From: an uncultured Eubacterium sp.
Lineage (GTDB): Bacteria; Bacillota; Clostridia; Lachnospirales; Lachnospiraceae
Direction of reading: 5' to 3'
Assembly: GCA_910586225.1 (NCBI GenBank)
Contig: CAJUIL010000004.1
Coordinates: 62,001 to 126,000, forward strand
DNA: 64,000 bases
Shown here: positions 48,373 through 57,655 of the stretch, piece by piece
Layout: each line of letters begins with the position of its first letter
Numbering within the stretch: the first letter of the stretch is position 1
The notes under the pieces: generated by a model
What the model was told of the DNA's origin: nothing
The model's database searches: none
What the model saw: only the letters and a program-made list of their open reading frames with translations
Position numbers and translations under genes: made by a program

Positions 48373-50058
48373 TTATTTTAAAGTAAATTTGCCAACCAGC
48401 TGTTCAAGCGCTTCTGATTGCGCGGACAATTCTTCGCTTGTAGCGGAGGATTGCTGTGCAGCTGCCGAATTGTTCTGGATGACCTCTGAAATTTGTTCGA
48501 TCCCGGATTCCAGCTGCTTCATAGCATCTGCCTGGGATTCGGATAATTCGCTGATCTCATTGGTGGATTCTGCCAGGGAAGCAATTCCCTTGATGACGGA
48601 TTCAATCGCGACGGTTGCTTTGGATACGATTTCGTTTCCTTTTTCTATTTCAAGGAGTGAATTTTCAATCAGGTTTTTCGTATCAACAGCGGAAGCAGCG
48701 CTGTCAGAAGCAAGCTTGCCAATCTGGTCTGCAACGACGGCGAATCCTTTTCCGGCTTCTCCGGCTCTTGCAGCTTCGATGGAAGCGTTCAGCGACAGCA
48801 GATTTGTCTGCGAAGCGATATCCTCAATGGCAGAGATAATATTGGCGATCTCTCTGGAAGTTTCGTTGATGCGGTCCATAGCTTCGTTTAACAGTTGGAT
48901 ATTTTCGCTGCTTTCTTCTGCGTCTTGCCGGAACTTTTCAGCGTTTTTATGTGACTGAACTGCTTTTTCGGAGCTGTGGATTACGGTTTCTGTAATATCC
49001 TGGATCGTTGCGGTTAATTCCTGCACGGACGCGGCTTGGTCTGTTGCGCCTTCGGCAAGCGCCTGTGCACTTTCCGCCATCTGTCCGGCGCCGAGGGAAA
49101 CCTGATTGGAGGATTCGTGGATATTTCCAAGTGTAGCGCTTAAGGATGTAGAGATCGTTTCGATTGCGTCGTTCAGTTTAAGAAATTCTCCACGGAAATC
49201 TACATCGGTCGATACGTTGAAGTTTCCGGCAGCCATTTCGCTTAATACCCGGCTTAATTCGGAAACGTATTGCTTCAAAAGGCCGATCGCGGTATTAAAG
49301 GAATCTGTCATCTCACCGATTTCATCCGGATATAATTTTTCTACATATACATCCAGATTACCATGCTCCAGCTCTGCCGTTGCCTTTTGGATATTGATGA
49401 TAGGCTCTGCGAAGATTCTGGATACGATTTTAGAAATCCGCATCGCGATGATCAGGGCAATGATGATAATGATGACCATGACGGCTGTCATAATATAAGT
49501 CTGGATCGTCAGATTACGGGATACGACGTTGCCGCTTTCTACTTTTAATGCGATCAGTTCTTCAACGACGGTCATTAGTTTGTTGTAGGTTGGTTTTGCT
49601 TCATTCAGCAAAAGATCCAGTGCTTCAGCGTTTTTGTTAGCAACCGCAAGGTTTTTTTCTTCTTCAAACAGCGTGCGGTATTCTGGCAGATAGGTATCAA
49701 TCTGTTCGATCAGTACAAGCTCTTCTTTCGATTTACAATGAACTTTCATTCTTTCGTATGCATCGTCTGTTGCGGCCTTGGTTTCTTCCAGCTGATTCAC
49801 GCATTCTTGTAAGGAAGCGTCATCGTTTACAAGGATCAATTCTCTTGCAATAATAGGTTCTTTACTTAGGTATGTACTGAAAATACCGATCTCACCTTGG
49901 GAAAAGCCGTTTGTGACTAAAGCGTTGTTGTAGCTGATATTACTGTACAGTAGGATGATTAAGCCCAGAATACCTGCAAAACTGGCTATTAAGACCGTGA
50001 AGGTAAAGCAGGTTTTCAGCTTTTTCTCTACGTTCAAATCTTTTATCTTGTTCAGCAT
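48373..50058 (-). CDS. Methyl-accepting chemotaxis protein, four-helix-bundle sensor
   Basis: 561 residues. Membrane helix 1 is at about 20-42, then an extracellular helical sensor of about 140 residues (four-helix-bundle MCP type), then helix 2 at about 190-208 (MTAVMVIIIIIALIIAMRI). A HAMP region and a long cytoplasmic signalling hairpin follow, with the tip IEDIASQTNLLSLNASIEAARAGEAGKGFAVVADQIGKLASDSA. Glu/Gln-containing helices for methylation flank it. There is no C-terminal pentapeptide for CheR binding. It signals to CheA/CheW and the CheV encoded at 42300. ATG at 50058 has a weak ribosome site (AGAAGGAC). Confidence 0.95.
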   Translation of the reverse strand: MLNKIKDLNVEKKLKTCFTFTVLIASFAGILGLIILLYSNISYNNALVTNGFSQGEIGIFSTYLSKEPIIARELILVNDDASLQECVNQLEETKAATDDAYERMKVHCKSKEELVLIEQIDTYLPEYRTLFEEEKNLAVANKNAEALDLLLNEAKPTYNKLMTVVEELIALKVESGNVVSRNLTIQTYIMTAVMVIIIIIALIIAMRISKIVSRIFAEPIINIQKATAELEHGNLDVYVEKLYPDEIGEMTDSFNTAIGLLKQYVSELSRVLSEMAAGNFNVSTDVDFRGEFLKLNDAIETISTSLSATLGNIHESSNQVSLGAGQMAESAQALAEGATDQAASVQELTATIQDITETVIHSSEKAVQSHKNAEKFRQDAEESSENIQLLNEAMDRINETSREIANIISAIEDIASQTNLLSLNASIEAARAGEAGKGFAVVADQIGKLASDSAASAVDTKNLIENSLLEIEKGNEIVSKATVAIESVIKGIASLAESTNEISELSESQADAMKQLESGIEQISEVIQNNSAAAQQSSATSEELSAQSEALEQLVGKFTLK

Positions 50059-50209
50059 AATTTTTGTCCTTCTCTTGATTTTTTTGTTTGCAGCAGACAG
50101 ATAAAACTAAGCGCCGCGCGAATTTTTCATCCTGCTTTCGGAATGTCCCATAAGTTGATTTTGTGCAGGATTTTGGGACGTAGTCATAGCTTGTTGCTTC
50201 CAGATACTA

Positions 50210-50237
50210 AAAATACAATACGATATTCGCTTGTCAA
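50210..50237 (-). promoter_or_regulatory. Proximal promoter of the first chemoreceptor gene
   Basis: On the minus strand TTGACA (50237-50232), 16-bp spacer, TATTTT (50215-50210). It leaves a leader of about 145 nt. I found no SigD-type element here. Confidence 0.5.
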
Positions 50238-50315
50238 GGTACTTACAGGCCGCTGTGCCGCTACAGCATCTTGTCTGATCTCTATTTTGGCGACAGTCCT
50301 GTCCACTGTATACTT

Positions 50316-50343
50316 ATTATATCACTTTTATAAAAAGATTCAA
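50316..50343 (-). promoter_or_regulatory. Distal promoter of the first chemoreceptor gene
   Basis: On the minus strand TTGAAT (50343-50338), 16-bp spacer, TATAAT (50321-50316). It lies just after the stop of the upstream chemoreceptor and would give a leader of about 250 nt, in which I see no known riboswitch. Confidence 0.55.
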
Positions 50344-50384
50344 TCTTTATTTTACATTGTATGAAAGAGAAAACATACGTTAAA

Positions 50385-51962
50385 TTAAAGCTGAAACCGG
50401 TTGGTCTGCTGCCGTAAAAGCTCACTGAGATCGGTTAATATGACGGTTTCCTGGCGGCAGTCTTCGATCGTTCCAGAAAGCTCCTGCATACTTGTGCTGG
50501 TCGCCTGCGAGGTAGCTGCATTTTCTGATGAAATGGCGGCAAGCTGGCGGATGACATTGTGGATCGTATTTTTTTGGTCTTCCAGGCGCTCTGTCTGTTC
50601 AAAGATATTTTTGGAAACATCGTATACAGAATGAATTTCTGCATTCAGATCCTCAAAGGCATTTTTGGTCTGCTCTAGCTTTTCTTTTTGTATGGCGGCC
50701 GCTTGGCTTACCTCGCTCATTTTCTGTACACTGATGCTGGAATTTGTTAAGAGCTCCTGTACGATCGTTTCGATTTCATTTGCGCTGCCGGAAGAATCCT
50801 CTGCAAGCTTGCGGATCTCCTCGGCTACGACTGCGAAGCCTTTTCCAGCCTCTCCAGCTCTTGCTGCTTCGATGGAAGCGTTTAGAGACAGCAGGTTGGT
50901 CTGTTCAGAAATGTTTTGTATCATTTGTACGGCTTGCTTGATATTTTCGGCGGAAGCATTGGTCGCGTCGGTCTGGCGGGAGACGGTGCTGATATTTGCG
51001 GTTGTTGCTTCGTTCATCGCGATCAGGTCTGCCAGTGTGGTATTGGTCTGGCTGGACAGCTCATTCATATGCTCTGCGGCGTGCTCCAGGTCTGCGACAT
51101 TTTTGGAATTTTGCTCGATAACGTCTGCCATCTGTGCGATCTGCTGGCTGGCGGAAGATGTTTCCTGGGCCTGTGAGTTACTGCCAGCGGCAATGTCTTC
51201 TACGGCATGGTTGACGTTTCCTACACTCTTTGCAAGTACGCCGAAGCGTTCTGTAAATTCGCTGTTGCTTACGTTTAACTGGCTGCTCTGCTCACTGATA
51301 CTGGTAACAATTTCCCGCAGCTGGTACTGCAGGTCACAGACGGCATTTGTAATAATGTCTACTTCGTCCCGGCTGTCTGGCTTGGATTTTGGAACCTCAC
51401 AGCTTAGATCTCCGCCTGAAAGTATTTTAAGATGGCTGGCTGCGTACTGGATACGTCTGGAGATGGAGCTGGATACGACCGCAGAGATGACAGCGCAGAT
51501 AACGTACGCGGCTGCGCCGATACCGACGAGCAGAAAAAGAGAAGCCCGGATAAATTTAGTGACAACATCTCTCGGCTTTCCGGCAAACAGCATTCCAGTT
51601 TCTGTTGGGATATAATAGCCGTAGTATTCGATGCCGTTAATTTTGATATCTGTGTCAAAATATGTATTTTTTTGTTCCAACACATTTTTTACGACCTCGT
51701 CGCTGGCTTTTGTGCCGACAGCGCCGTTGATGGAGCTGTCAATACGGGTATCTCCTTCAAATACGGTAATGTCGATCGGTTCTCCTTGGTCTCTCAAGTA
51801 AAAGGTATCGCCATGAAATCCGTATACGGCGGCTTTCAGCGTTTCTTCGATGCGCACGTTCATTTCTCCAACGGATAGTACCAGGCTGCCGGAGATCAGT
51901 ATGACACTCAGCGCAAGAAGAGATAGAAGCTCTAATACGATCAATTTTAATTTAATATTCAT
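50385..51962 (-). CDS. Methyl-accepting chemotaxis protein, single-Cache-type sensor
   Basis: 525 residues. Helix 1 is at about 8-30, then an extracellular domain of about 105 residues (VYGFHGDTFYLRDQGEPIDITVFEGDTRIDSSI ... YYGYYIPTETGMLFAGKPRDVV), which has the strand pattern of an sCache/PAS-like fold. Helix 2 is near 140-165, then a HAMP region and signalling hairpin with NISEQTNLLSLNASIEAARAGEAGKGFAVVAEEIRKLAEDSS. The ligand is unknown; Cache domains bind small metabolites such as amino or organic acids. It is in the same orientation as the next chemoreceptor and has its own promoter at 52017-52045. Confidence 0.94.
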   Translation of the reverse strand: MNIKLKLIVLELLSLLALSVILISGSLVLSVGEMNVRIEETLKAAVYGFHGDTFYLRDQGEPIDITVFEGDTRIDSSINGAVGTKASDEVVKNVLEQKNTYFDTDIKINGIEYYGYYIPTETGMLFAGKPRDVVTKFIRASLFLLVGIGAAAYVICAVISAVVSSSISRRIQYAASHLKILSGGDLSCEVPKSKPDSRDEVDIITNAVCDLQYQLREIVTSISEQSSQLNVSNSEFTERFGVLAKSVGNVNHAVEDIAAGSNSQAQETSSASQQIAQMADVIEQNSKNVADLEHAAEHMNELSSQTNTTLADLIAMNEATTANISTVSRQTDATNASAENIKQAVQMIQNISEQTNLLSLNASIEAARAGEAGKGFAVVAEEIRKLAEDSSGSANEIETIVQELLTNSSISVQKMSEVSQAAAIQKEKLEQTKNAFEDLNAEIHSVYDVSKNIFEQTERLEDQKNTIHNVIRQLAAISSENAATSQATSTSMQELSGTIEDCRQETVILTDLSELLRQQTNRFQL

Positions 51963-52016
51963 ATTTCAGAGTCTTTTCCTTTCTTTTATCTTAACTTATA
52001 CTGCTTTTATATATGT

Positions 52017-52045
52017 ATTGTATTGGAAGTTTTGCGTTTGGTCAA
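52017..52045 (-). promoter_or_regulatory. Promoter of the second chemoreceptor gene
   Basis: On the minus strand TTGACC (52045-52040), 17-bp spacer, TACAAT (52022-52017), about 55 bp before the ATG. Sigma-A-like rather than SigD-like. Confidence 0.65.
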
Positions 52046-52096
52046 GATGAAATCCATAGAAGTCTCCAGCTTTTATTTAACTGTTTTGATTTACTT

Positions 52097-52125
52097 TTGA
52101 CAAGGATTTCGTTATCCGATATAAT
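52097..52125 (+). promoter_or_regulatory. Sigma-A promoter of the glycerol operon
   Basis: TTGACA (52097-52102), 17-bp spacer, TATAAT (52120-52125): full consensus. The leader to glpK is about 70 nt, with AGAGAGGAGAGA as ribosome site. No GlpP-type antiterminator hairpin is evident. Confidence 0.88.
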
Positions 52126-52201
52126 ACAGCATATAAAAGCAGGCCGATCCGGATATTGGTATTGAATGGTGTTACCTTGGAACAAAGAGAGGAGAGATTA
52201 G

Positions 52202-53710
52202 ATGGCAAAATATGTAATGGCGCTGGATGCCGGAACGACGAGCAACCGATGCATCCTGTTTAATGAAAAAGGAGAAATGTGCAGCGTTGCGCAGAAGGAG
52301 TTTACGCAGTATTTTCCAAAGCCTGGCTGGGTGGAGCATGATGCGAATGAGATCTGGTCTACGCAGCTGGGCGTTGCCGTGGAAGCAATGCAAAAGATCG
52401 GAGCTTTGGCGTCGGATATTGCTGCGATTGGAATTACGAACCAGCGTGAGACGGTGATCGTATGGGACAAGGAAACCGGAGAGCCAGTCTACCGCGCGAT
52501 CGTATGGCAGTGCAGGCGTACCTCTGAATATTGTGACTCGTTAAAGGAAAAGGGACTTACCGAGGTGTTCCGGCAAAAAACCGGCCTGGTGATCGATGCT
52601 TATTTTTCCGCGACAAAAGTAAAATGGATCTTAGACCATGTGGAAGGAGCAAGGAAAAAGGCTGAGGAAGGAAAGCTTTTGTTTGGTACGGTGGAAACGT
52701 GGCTGATCTGGAAGCTGACGAGGGGAGCGGTACACGTGACAGATTATTCCAACGCTTCTAGGACGATGCTGTTTCATATTAGTGACCTGACCTGGGACGC
52801 GGATATTTTAAAGGAGCTGGATATACCAGAAGGAATGCTGCCTAAACCGATGCCATCCAGCTGTGTTTATGGAGAGGCGGACCCATCCTTTTTTGGCGGG
52901 CCGATACCGATTTCCGGCGCGGCCGGGGATCAGCAGGCAGCGTTGTTTGGACAAACCTGTTTTGCAGCTGGGGAGGCTAAAAATACGTACGGGACGGGAT
53001 GCTTTTTGCTGATGAATACAGGAGAAAAGCCAGTATTTTCCAAAAATGGGCTTGTTACGACGATCGCGTGGGGGCTGGATGGTAAGGTAAATTATGCGCT
53101 GGAGGGTTCGATCTTTGTGGCGGGAGCAGTCGTACAATGGCTGCGCGACGAGATGCGGCTTGTGGATACATCGGAGGATACGGAATATATGGCGTCCAAG
53201 GTAGCGGATACGAATGGCTGTTATGTTGTGCCTGCCTTTACCGGACTGGGTGCGCCGTACTGGGATCAATATGCAAGAGGTACCGTTGTCGGCATTACCA
53301 GAGGTGTGAATAAATATCATATCATCCGTGCAGCACTGGAGTCGATCGCGTATCAAGTGAACGACGTGATCACAGCTATGCAGGCGGATTCTGGCATTAC
53401 GCTCAGTACGCTTAAGGTAGACGGCGGCGCGAGTGCCAATGATTTCTTGATGCAGTTCCAATCGGATATGATCCATGCCCCGGTACATCGTCCGGTTTGT
53501 GTGGAGACGACAGCGATGGGCGCGGCTTATCTTGCCGGACTTGCGGTCGGATATTGGAGCGGCAAAGAGGAGGTTGTGAAAAACTGGCAGATTGACCGGG
53601 TGTTTGAACCGCAGATGAAGGAGCCAAAAAGAGCAGAGTGTCTGGCAGGCTGGAATAAGGCGGTGCGGTATTCATATGGCTGGGCGAAGGAGGACGGAAG
53701 CGATGTATGA
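52202..53710 (+). CDS. glpK: Glycerol kinase
   Basis: Phosphorylates glycerol to sn-glycerol 3-phosphate. It is a 502-residue FGGY kinase, the usual size. YVMALDAGTTSNRCILFN at 4-21 is the phosphate-1 loop. GWVEHDANEIW, ITNQRET and WQCRRTSEYC contact glycerol. GAAGDQQAALFGQ and GTGCFLLMNTGEKP form the second lobe. KVDGGASANDFLMQFQSDM closes it. No glpF facilitator is in the operon. The gene overlaps the next (GlpA-like) start by eight bases. Confidence 0.97.
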   Translation: MAKYVMALDAGTTSNRCILFNEKGEMCSVAQKEFTQYFPKPGWVEHDANEIWSTQLGVAVEAMQKIGALASDIAAIGITNQRETVIVWDKETGEPVYRAIVWQCRRTSEYCDSLKEKGLTEVFRQKTGLVIDAYFSATKVKWILDHVEGARKKAEEGKLLFGTVETWLIWKLTRGAVHVTDYSNASRTMLFHISDLTWDADILKELDIPEGMLPKPMPSSCVYGEADPSFFGGPIPISGAAGDQQAALFGQTCFAAGEAKNTYGTGCFLLMNTGEKPVFSKNGLVTTIAWGLDGKVNYALEGSIFVAGAVVQWLRDEMRLVDTSEDTEYMASKVADTNGCYVVPAFTGLGAPYWDQYARGTVVGITRGVNKYHIIRAALESIAYQVNDVITAMQADSGITLSTLKVDGGASANDFLMQFQSDMIHAPVHRPVCVETTAMGAAYLAGLAVGYWSGKEEVVKNWQIDRVFEPQMKEPKRAECLAGWNKAVRYSYGWAKEDGSDV

Positions 53711-55142
53711 TATTTGTATCATAGGCGCAGGTGTTAGTGGATGTGCGGTTGCGCGGGAATTAGCCAGATACGAGGGAAAAGTATGCGTTGTGGAAAAATG
53801 CGAGGATGTCTGCTGCGGCACATCCAAGGCAAACAGCGCGATCATCCATGCAGGCTTTGATGCAGAAGAAGGTTCTTTGATGGCAAGGCTGAATGTACAG
53901 GGCAATGCGATGATGGACGAGCTGTCGAAGGAGCTGGATTTTCCGTTTAGAAGAAACGGCTCGTTGGTAGTTTGCCTGGATGCGGAAGATCTGCCGCAGC
54001 TCCATAAGCTTTATGAACGTGGAGTGAAAAACGGCGTGCCAGGACTTAAGATTATTTCCGGGGAAGAAGCGCGCGTGATGGAGCCAAATCTGACAGACGA
54101 GATAGTGGGCGCGCTGTATGCGCCGACAGGCGGCATCGTATGTCCTTTTCTGATGACGATCGCACTGGCGGAGAATGCGAATGTAAATGGTGTGGAATTT
54201 ATATTTGATACAAAGGTAGAAAGCATAAGGAAAAAAGACGGCTTTTTTCAAATAGAAACGAATCATGGAAAGCTGGAAAGCCGTTATATCGTTAATGCAG
54301 CGGGTGTTTATGCAGATGCGGTCCATCATATGGTTAGCCAGCAGGAAATGCACATAACGGCGCGAAAGGGCGAGTATTGTCTGCTTGATCGCAGTGCTGG
54401 AGGCCATGTGGAGCATACGGTGTTTATGCTTCCGACAAAAATGGGCAAGGGCGTGCTTGTAACGCCGACGGTTCATGGAAACCTGCTGGTAGGACCGACA
54501 GCTGTGGATATCGAGGATAAGGAGGGGACGAATACGACAGCAGAGGGACTGACGCAGCTCGCGGAAAAAGCGGGGCTTACGGTAAAGCAGCTGCCGTTTC
54601 GGCAGGTGATCACTTCCTTTGCGGGACTGCGTGCACATGAGCAGGGAAATGATTTTCGGATTGGGGAAGCGGAAGATGCCGCACAGTTTATTGATGTGGC
54701 AGGTATTGAATCGCCAGGGCTTTCAAGCGCGCCTGCGATTGGCGTGATGGTGGCGCAGCTTTTGCGCGACCGGTTGGGACTGGCTCTAAAAAAAGGCTTT
54801 ATCCGGCAGCGTCAGGGCATTTTAGATCCGTCCCTGCTTGGGATCAAAGAGCGCAATCAGCTAATACAAGAGCATCCAGCGTATGGGACGATCGTCTGTC
54901 GCTGTGAATCGGTGACAGAAGGAGAGATCGTAGATGCGATAAGAAGGCCTGTTGGCGCCAGGTCGCTGGACGGCATCAAGCGGCGCACACGGGCAGGTAT
55001 GGGAAGGTGCCAGGCGGGCTTTTGCAGTCCAAGGGTGATGGAAATCTTAGAGCGGGAGCTCGGCATTGGTATGGACGAGGCTACGAAGTGCGGGGGACGT
55101 TCGGTAATTGCAGCAGGCGGAAGGAAGGAGGGAAGCATTTGA
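53703..55142 (+). CDS. glpA: Anaerobic glycerol-3-phosphate dehydrogenase, GlpA-like FAD subunit with BFD iron-sulfur domain
   Basis: 479 residues. An FAD-binding DAO domain begins YDICIIGAGVSGCAVARELARY at 2-23, with GRKGEYCLLDR-like and GPTAVDIEDKEG regions. The C-terminal Cys-rich BFD-type domain is IVCRCESVTEGEIVDAIRR ... GRCQAGFCSP (four Cys), expected to bind [2Fe-2S]. It oxidises glycerol 3-phosphate to dihydroxyacetone phosphate. The start overlaps glpK by eight bases, and AGGAGG sits nine bases before ATG 53703. It is followed with overlap by a second flavoprotein and a DUF1667 protein, the arrangement of a GlpABC-like complex in anaerobic Firmicutes. Confidence 0.88.
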   Translation: MYDICIIGAGVSGCAVARELARYEGKVCVVEKCEDVCCGTSKANSAIIHAGFDAEEGSLMARLNVQGNAMMDELSKELDFPFRRNGSLVVCLDAEDLPQLHKLYERGVKNGVPGLKIISGEEARVMEPNLTDEIVGALYAPTGGIVCPFLMTIALAENANVNGVEFIFDTKVESIRKKDGFFQIETNHGKLESRYIVNAAGVYADAVHHMVSQQEMHITARKGEYCLLDRSAGGHVEHTVFMLPTKMGKGVLVTPTVHGNLLVGPTAVDIEDKEGTNTTAEGLTQLAEKAGLTVKQLPFRQVITSFAGLRAHEQGNDFRIGEAEDAAQFIDVAGIESPGLSSAPAIGVMVAQLLRDRLGLALKKGFIRQRQGILDPSLLGIKERNQLIQEHPAYGTIVCRCESVTEGEIVDAIRRPVGARSLDGIKRRTRAGMGRCQAGFCSPRVMEILERELGIGMDEATKCGGRSVIAAGGRKEGSI

Positions 55143-56587
55143 AAGCATATGATCTTGTGATTATCGGCGGCGGGCCAGCAGGGCTTGCTGCTGCGGTATC
55201 TGCCAGAAAGGCAGGAGTGGAAGGCATTTTGATATTGGAGCGCGACAGGGAGCTTGGCGGTATCTTGAATCAGTGTATTCATAATGGCTTTGGACTGCAT
55301 ACGTTTCGGGAGGAGCTGACTGGGCCGGAATATGCACAACGCTATATTGATATGGTATGCGAGCTTGGCATTGCGTATAAGCTGGATACGATGGTCATGG
55401 ACATCAGTCCGCAAAAGGAGGTTACTGGGATGAACCGTACGGACGGGATGTTTCAGATACAGGCTAGGGCGTTGATCCTGGCAATGGGCTGCAGGGAGCG
55501 TCCGCGAGGCGCGCTGAATATTCCAGGCTATCGTCCGGCTGGCATCTTTTCGGCAGGTACGGCGCAGCGGCTTGTAAATATCGAAGGCTATCTGCCGGGC
55601 AGGCGGGTCGTGATCCTTGGTTCTGGTGATATCGGGCTGATCATGGCAAGACGTATGACGCTGGAGGGCGCAAGGGTTTTGGCGGTTGCTGAGCTGATGC
55701 CGTATTCTGGCGGTTTAAAGCGCAATATTGTTCAATGCTTAGACGATTATGATATTCCGTTAAAGCTAAGTCATACAGTGGTGGATATCCAGGGAAAGGA
55801 GCGGGTTGAGGGTGTGACGCTGGCAAAGGTCGATGAAAAAGGAAAGCCGATCCCATGCACACAGGAGCATTATGTATGTGATACGCTGCTGCTGTCCGTT
55901 GGACTGATACCAGAAAACGAGCTTTCGCAGAGTATGGGTGTGAAGATGGACCGTGTAACGGCAGGCCCGTTTGTAAATGAAAGCCTGGAAACAAGCATAC
56001 CAGGTGTGTTTGCCTGCGGAAATGTCCTGCATGTACACGACCTGGTGGATTATGTGTCGGAGGAAGCGCAGCGCGCTGGAGCAAATGCGGCCAGATATCT
56101 TCGTGGGGAACTGTCATATACCGAAGCGGCTGCGAGTATGATCAAAGCGGAAGGAGCTGCGCCGGAGACACAGGACGAAGCGGCTGCGAGTACGTCTAAA
56201 GCGGAGGGAGCTGCACCAGAGGCACAAAGCGGAGCGGCTATGGCTGCGAGTACGTCTAAAGCGCAGGGAACGCCAAACAGAGTAGATATGACGTCGTGTA
56301 TGTCAGATAGCAGGGAGCTTGTGCTGGCTGCGTCGGACGGAGTACGGTATACAGTGCCGGGGTATTTGCGTATTGACAGGATGGAGGAGCAGCTTACCGT
56401 GCGGTTTCGCGTTAGTGGTGTATTTAAGGACTGCTATGTCAGTGTTTATCTGGATGAAATAAGAGTGCAGCATAAGAAAAAGCGTGTGCTGGCTCCAGCG
56501 GAGATGGAGCAGATAGCGCTGCGCAGACAGGAGCTTGCAGCCTGTCCGGGTCTGAAGCAGATCACGATAAAAATAGAAAAGGAGTGA
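55139..56587 (+). CDS. FAD/NAD-dependent oxidoreductase, partner of GlpA, TTG start
   Basis: 482 residues. A dinucleotide-binding site at 2-20 (KAYDLVIIGGGPAGLAAAVSA) and a second one (RRVVILGSGDIGLIMARRM) show a two-domain pyridine nucleotide-disulfide-type flavoprotein. RDRELGGILNQCIHNGFGLH carries a Cys in the active-site region. TTG 55139 overlaps the preceding stop (TTGA) and has GGAGGG at the right distance; no in-frame ATG fits. Between about 328 and 378 lies a low-complexity Ala/Glu/Lys linker made of three imperfect repeats. The C-terminal domain of about 85 residues follows. Likely passes electrons from GlpA to NAD(P) or another carrier. Confidence 0.82.
   Translation: MKAYDLVIIGGGPAGLAAAVSARKAGVEGILILERDRELGGILNQCIHNGFGLHTFREELTGPEYAQRYIDMVCELGIAYKLDTMVMDISPQKEVTGMNRTDGMFQIQARALILAMGCRERPRGALNIPGYRPAGIFSAGTAQRLVNIEGYLPGRRVVILGSGDIGLIMARRMTLEGARVLAVAELMPYSGGLKRNIVQCLDDYDIPLKLSHTVVDIQGKERVEGVTLAKVDEKGKPIPCTQEHYVCDTLLLSVGLIPENELSQSMGVKMDRVTAGPFVNESLETSIPGVFACGNVLHVHDLVDYVSEEAQRAGANAARYLRGELSYTEAAASMIKAEGAAPETQDEAAASTSKAEGAAPEAQSGAAMAASTSKAQGTPNRVDMTSCMSDSRELVLAASDGVRYTVPGYLRIDRMEEQLTVRFRVSGVFKDCYVSVYLDEIRVQHKKKRVLAPAEMEQIALRRQELAACPGLKQITIKIEKE
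56123..56272 (+). repeat. Imperfect 54-bp tandem repeat coding a linker
   Basis: Units 56123-56176 and 56177-56230 plus a shortened third encode EAAAS-x-x-KAEGAAPE-x-Q-type sequence. All lengths are multiples of three, so the frame is kept. Confidence 0.8.
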
Positions 56588-56594
56588 TGCGGGC

Positions 56595-56987
56595 ATGGAA
56601 ACGAGGGAAATAACCTGTATTGGCTGTCCGCTGGGCTGTCTGGTTACGGTTACGTTGGAGCAGGGAAGGATTTTGGAGGTTACCGGGAATACTTGTCAAA
56701 AGGGCAGAAGCTATGCGGAAAAAGAAGTCAAAAGCCCAATGCGTATGGTGACTTCTACAGTGCGCGTAGAAGGCGGCAGTCAGAAGCTTGTTCCAGTCAA
56801 AACAAGGACGGAGATCCCAAAAGACCGCATTTTTGTGTGTATGAAAGAAATCCGGGAGCTTGTGGCGGCAGCTCCGGTAATGGTTGGAGATGTACTGATC
56901 GCGGATGTAGCAGGAACAGGCGTGGCGGTTGTGGCTGCAAGGACAGTTGCCGTCAGATCCAAACAGGAGGGGAACAATGGATTATAA
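56595..56987 (+). CDS. DUF1667 cysteine-motif protein of the glycerol operon
   Basis: 130 residues. The N-terminal ITCIGCPLGCLVTV (Cys8, Cys11, Cys15) with Cys34 in GNTCQKG suggests a metal- or Fe-S-binding mini-domain. VPVKTRTEIPKDRIFVCMKEI and a hydrophobic Gly/Val-rich end follow. DUF1667 proteins regularly accompany GlpA-like and FAD/NAD oxidoreductases in anaerobes and are thought to stand in for GlpC. It lies seven bases after the flavoprotein stop and overlaps the next gene by 11 bp. Its exact electron-transfer role is unproven. Confidence 0.85.
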   Translation: METREITCIGCPLGCLVTVTLEQGRILEVTGNTCQKGRSYAEKEVKSPMRMVTSTVRVEGGSQKLVPVKTRTEIPKDRIFVCMKEIRELVAAAPVMVGDVLIADVAGTGVAVVAARTVAVRSKQEGNNGL

Positions 56988-57627
56988 AAAAATAACGATG
57001 GAAGATTATCCGCGTAAAGATCATTTTGCTTATTTTAGCAAGCTAGCCTATCCTTATATGGGCACGACGGCAGAGGTGGATATTACAGAATGGCTGGCTG
57101 TTGTCCGTTCCCAGCGACTTCCATTTTTCCACAGCTTTTTATATGCGGTGTCAAACGCGGCGAACTGTGTGCCACAGCTTCGCCAGAGGATTTCAGACGG
57201 CGGCATTATCGAGTATGAACAATGTCTAAGCTCTTATACCGTTGCGCTGCCGGATGAAACGTATTGTTACTGCACGCTGGATACGAGCCGTCCATTTTCA
57301 GGATTTCCAGCCTACGCAGAGTGTGAGCAGCAAAAGGCGATCGTAAATGCGAATATTTCAGATGGAGAGGATGGGCTTTCCTTGTTCTTTATTTCGACAC
57401 TGCCATGGATCCATTACAGTGCGCTCGTCCAGCCAGTCCCATATCCGGCTGACAGCAATCCGCGGATCACTTGGGGAAAATATGCGGCAAAGGATGATCG
57501 GGTGTTCCTGCCGGTATCGATCCTGTGCCATCATGCGCTTGTAGACGGACTGCATCTGCATCATTTTTATGAGCAGCTCAATGCACAGCTGGCGTCTATG
57601 ACGGAGCTATCCATACGCTTTCTGTGA
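56977..57627 (+). CDS. Chloramphenicol acetyltransferase-like (CatA-fold) protein
   Basis: 216 residues, the length of type A CAT. The general-base motif HHALVDG is at about 188-194 (SILCHHALVDGLHLHHFYEQLN; CAT consensus HH-A-x-x-DG). FFHSFLYAVSNAANCVPQLRQRI and LFFISTLPWIHYSALVQPV match further CAT blocks. Several drug-pocket residues seem changed (ISTLPWIHYS instead of the usual S-x-x-PW-x-SFT), so chloramphenicol may not be the substrate. ATG 56977 with AGGAGGGG overlaps DUF1667 by 11 bp, so it is translated as part of the glycerol operon. A metabolic acetyltransferase is at least as likely as resistance. Confidence 0.8.
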   Translation: MDYKKITMEDYPRKDHFAYFSKLAYPYMGTTAEVDITEWLAVVRSQRLPFFHSFLYAVSNAANCVPQLRQRISDGGIIEYEQCLSSYTVALPDETYCYCTLDTSRPFSGFPAYAECEQQKAIVNANISDGEDGLSLFFISTLPWIHYSALVQPVPYPADSNPRITWGKYAAKDDRVFLPVSILCHHALVDGLHLHHFYEQLNAQLASMTELSIRFL

Positions 57628-57655
57628 TGCGCATGATTAAAATACGGTCCATTGC

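Noticed and set aside
56977..57627. Chloramphenicol resistance gene
   Set aside because: Fold and base motif fit, but pocket residues differ and the gene is embedded in the glycerol operon, so a resistance call is not supported.
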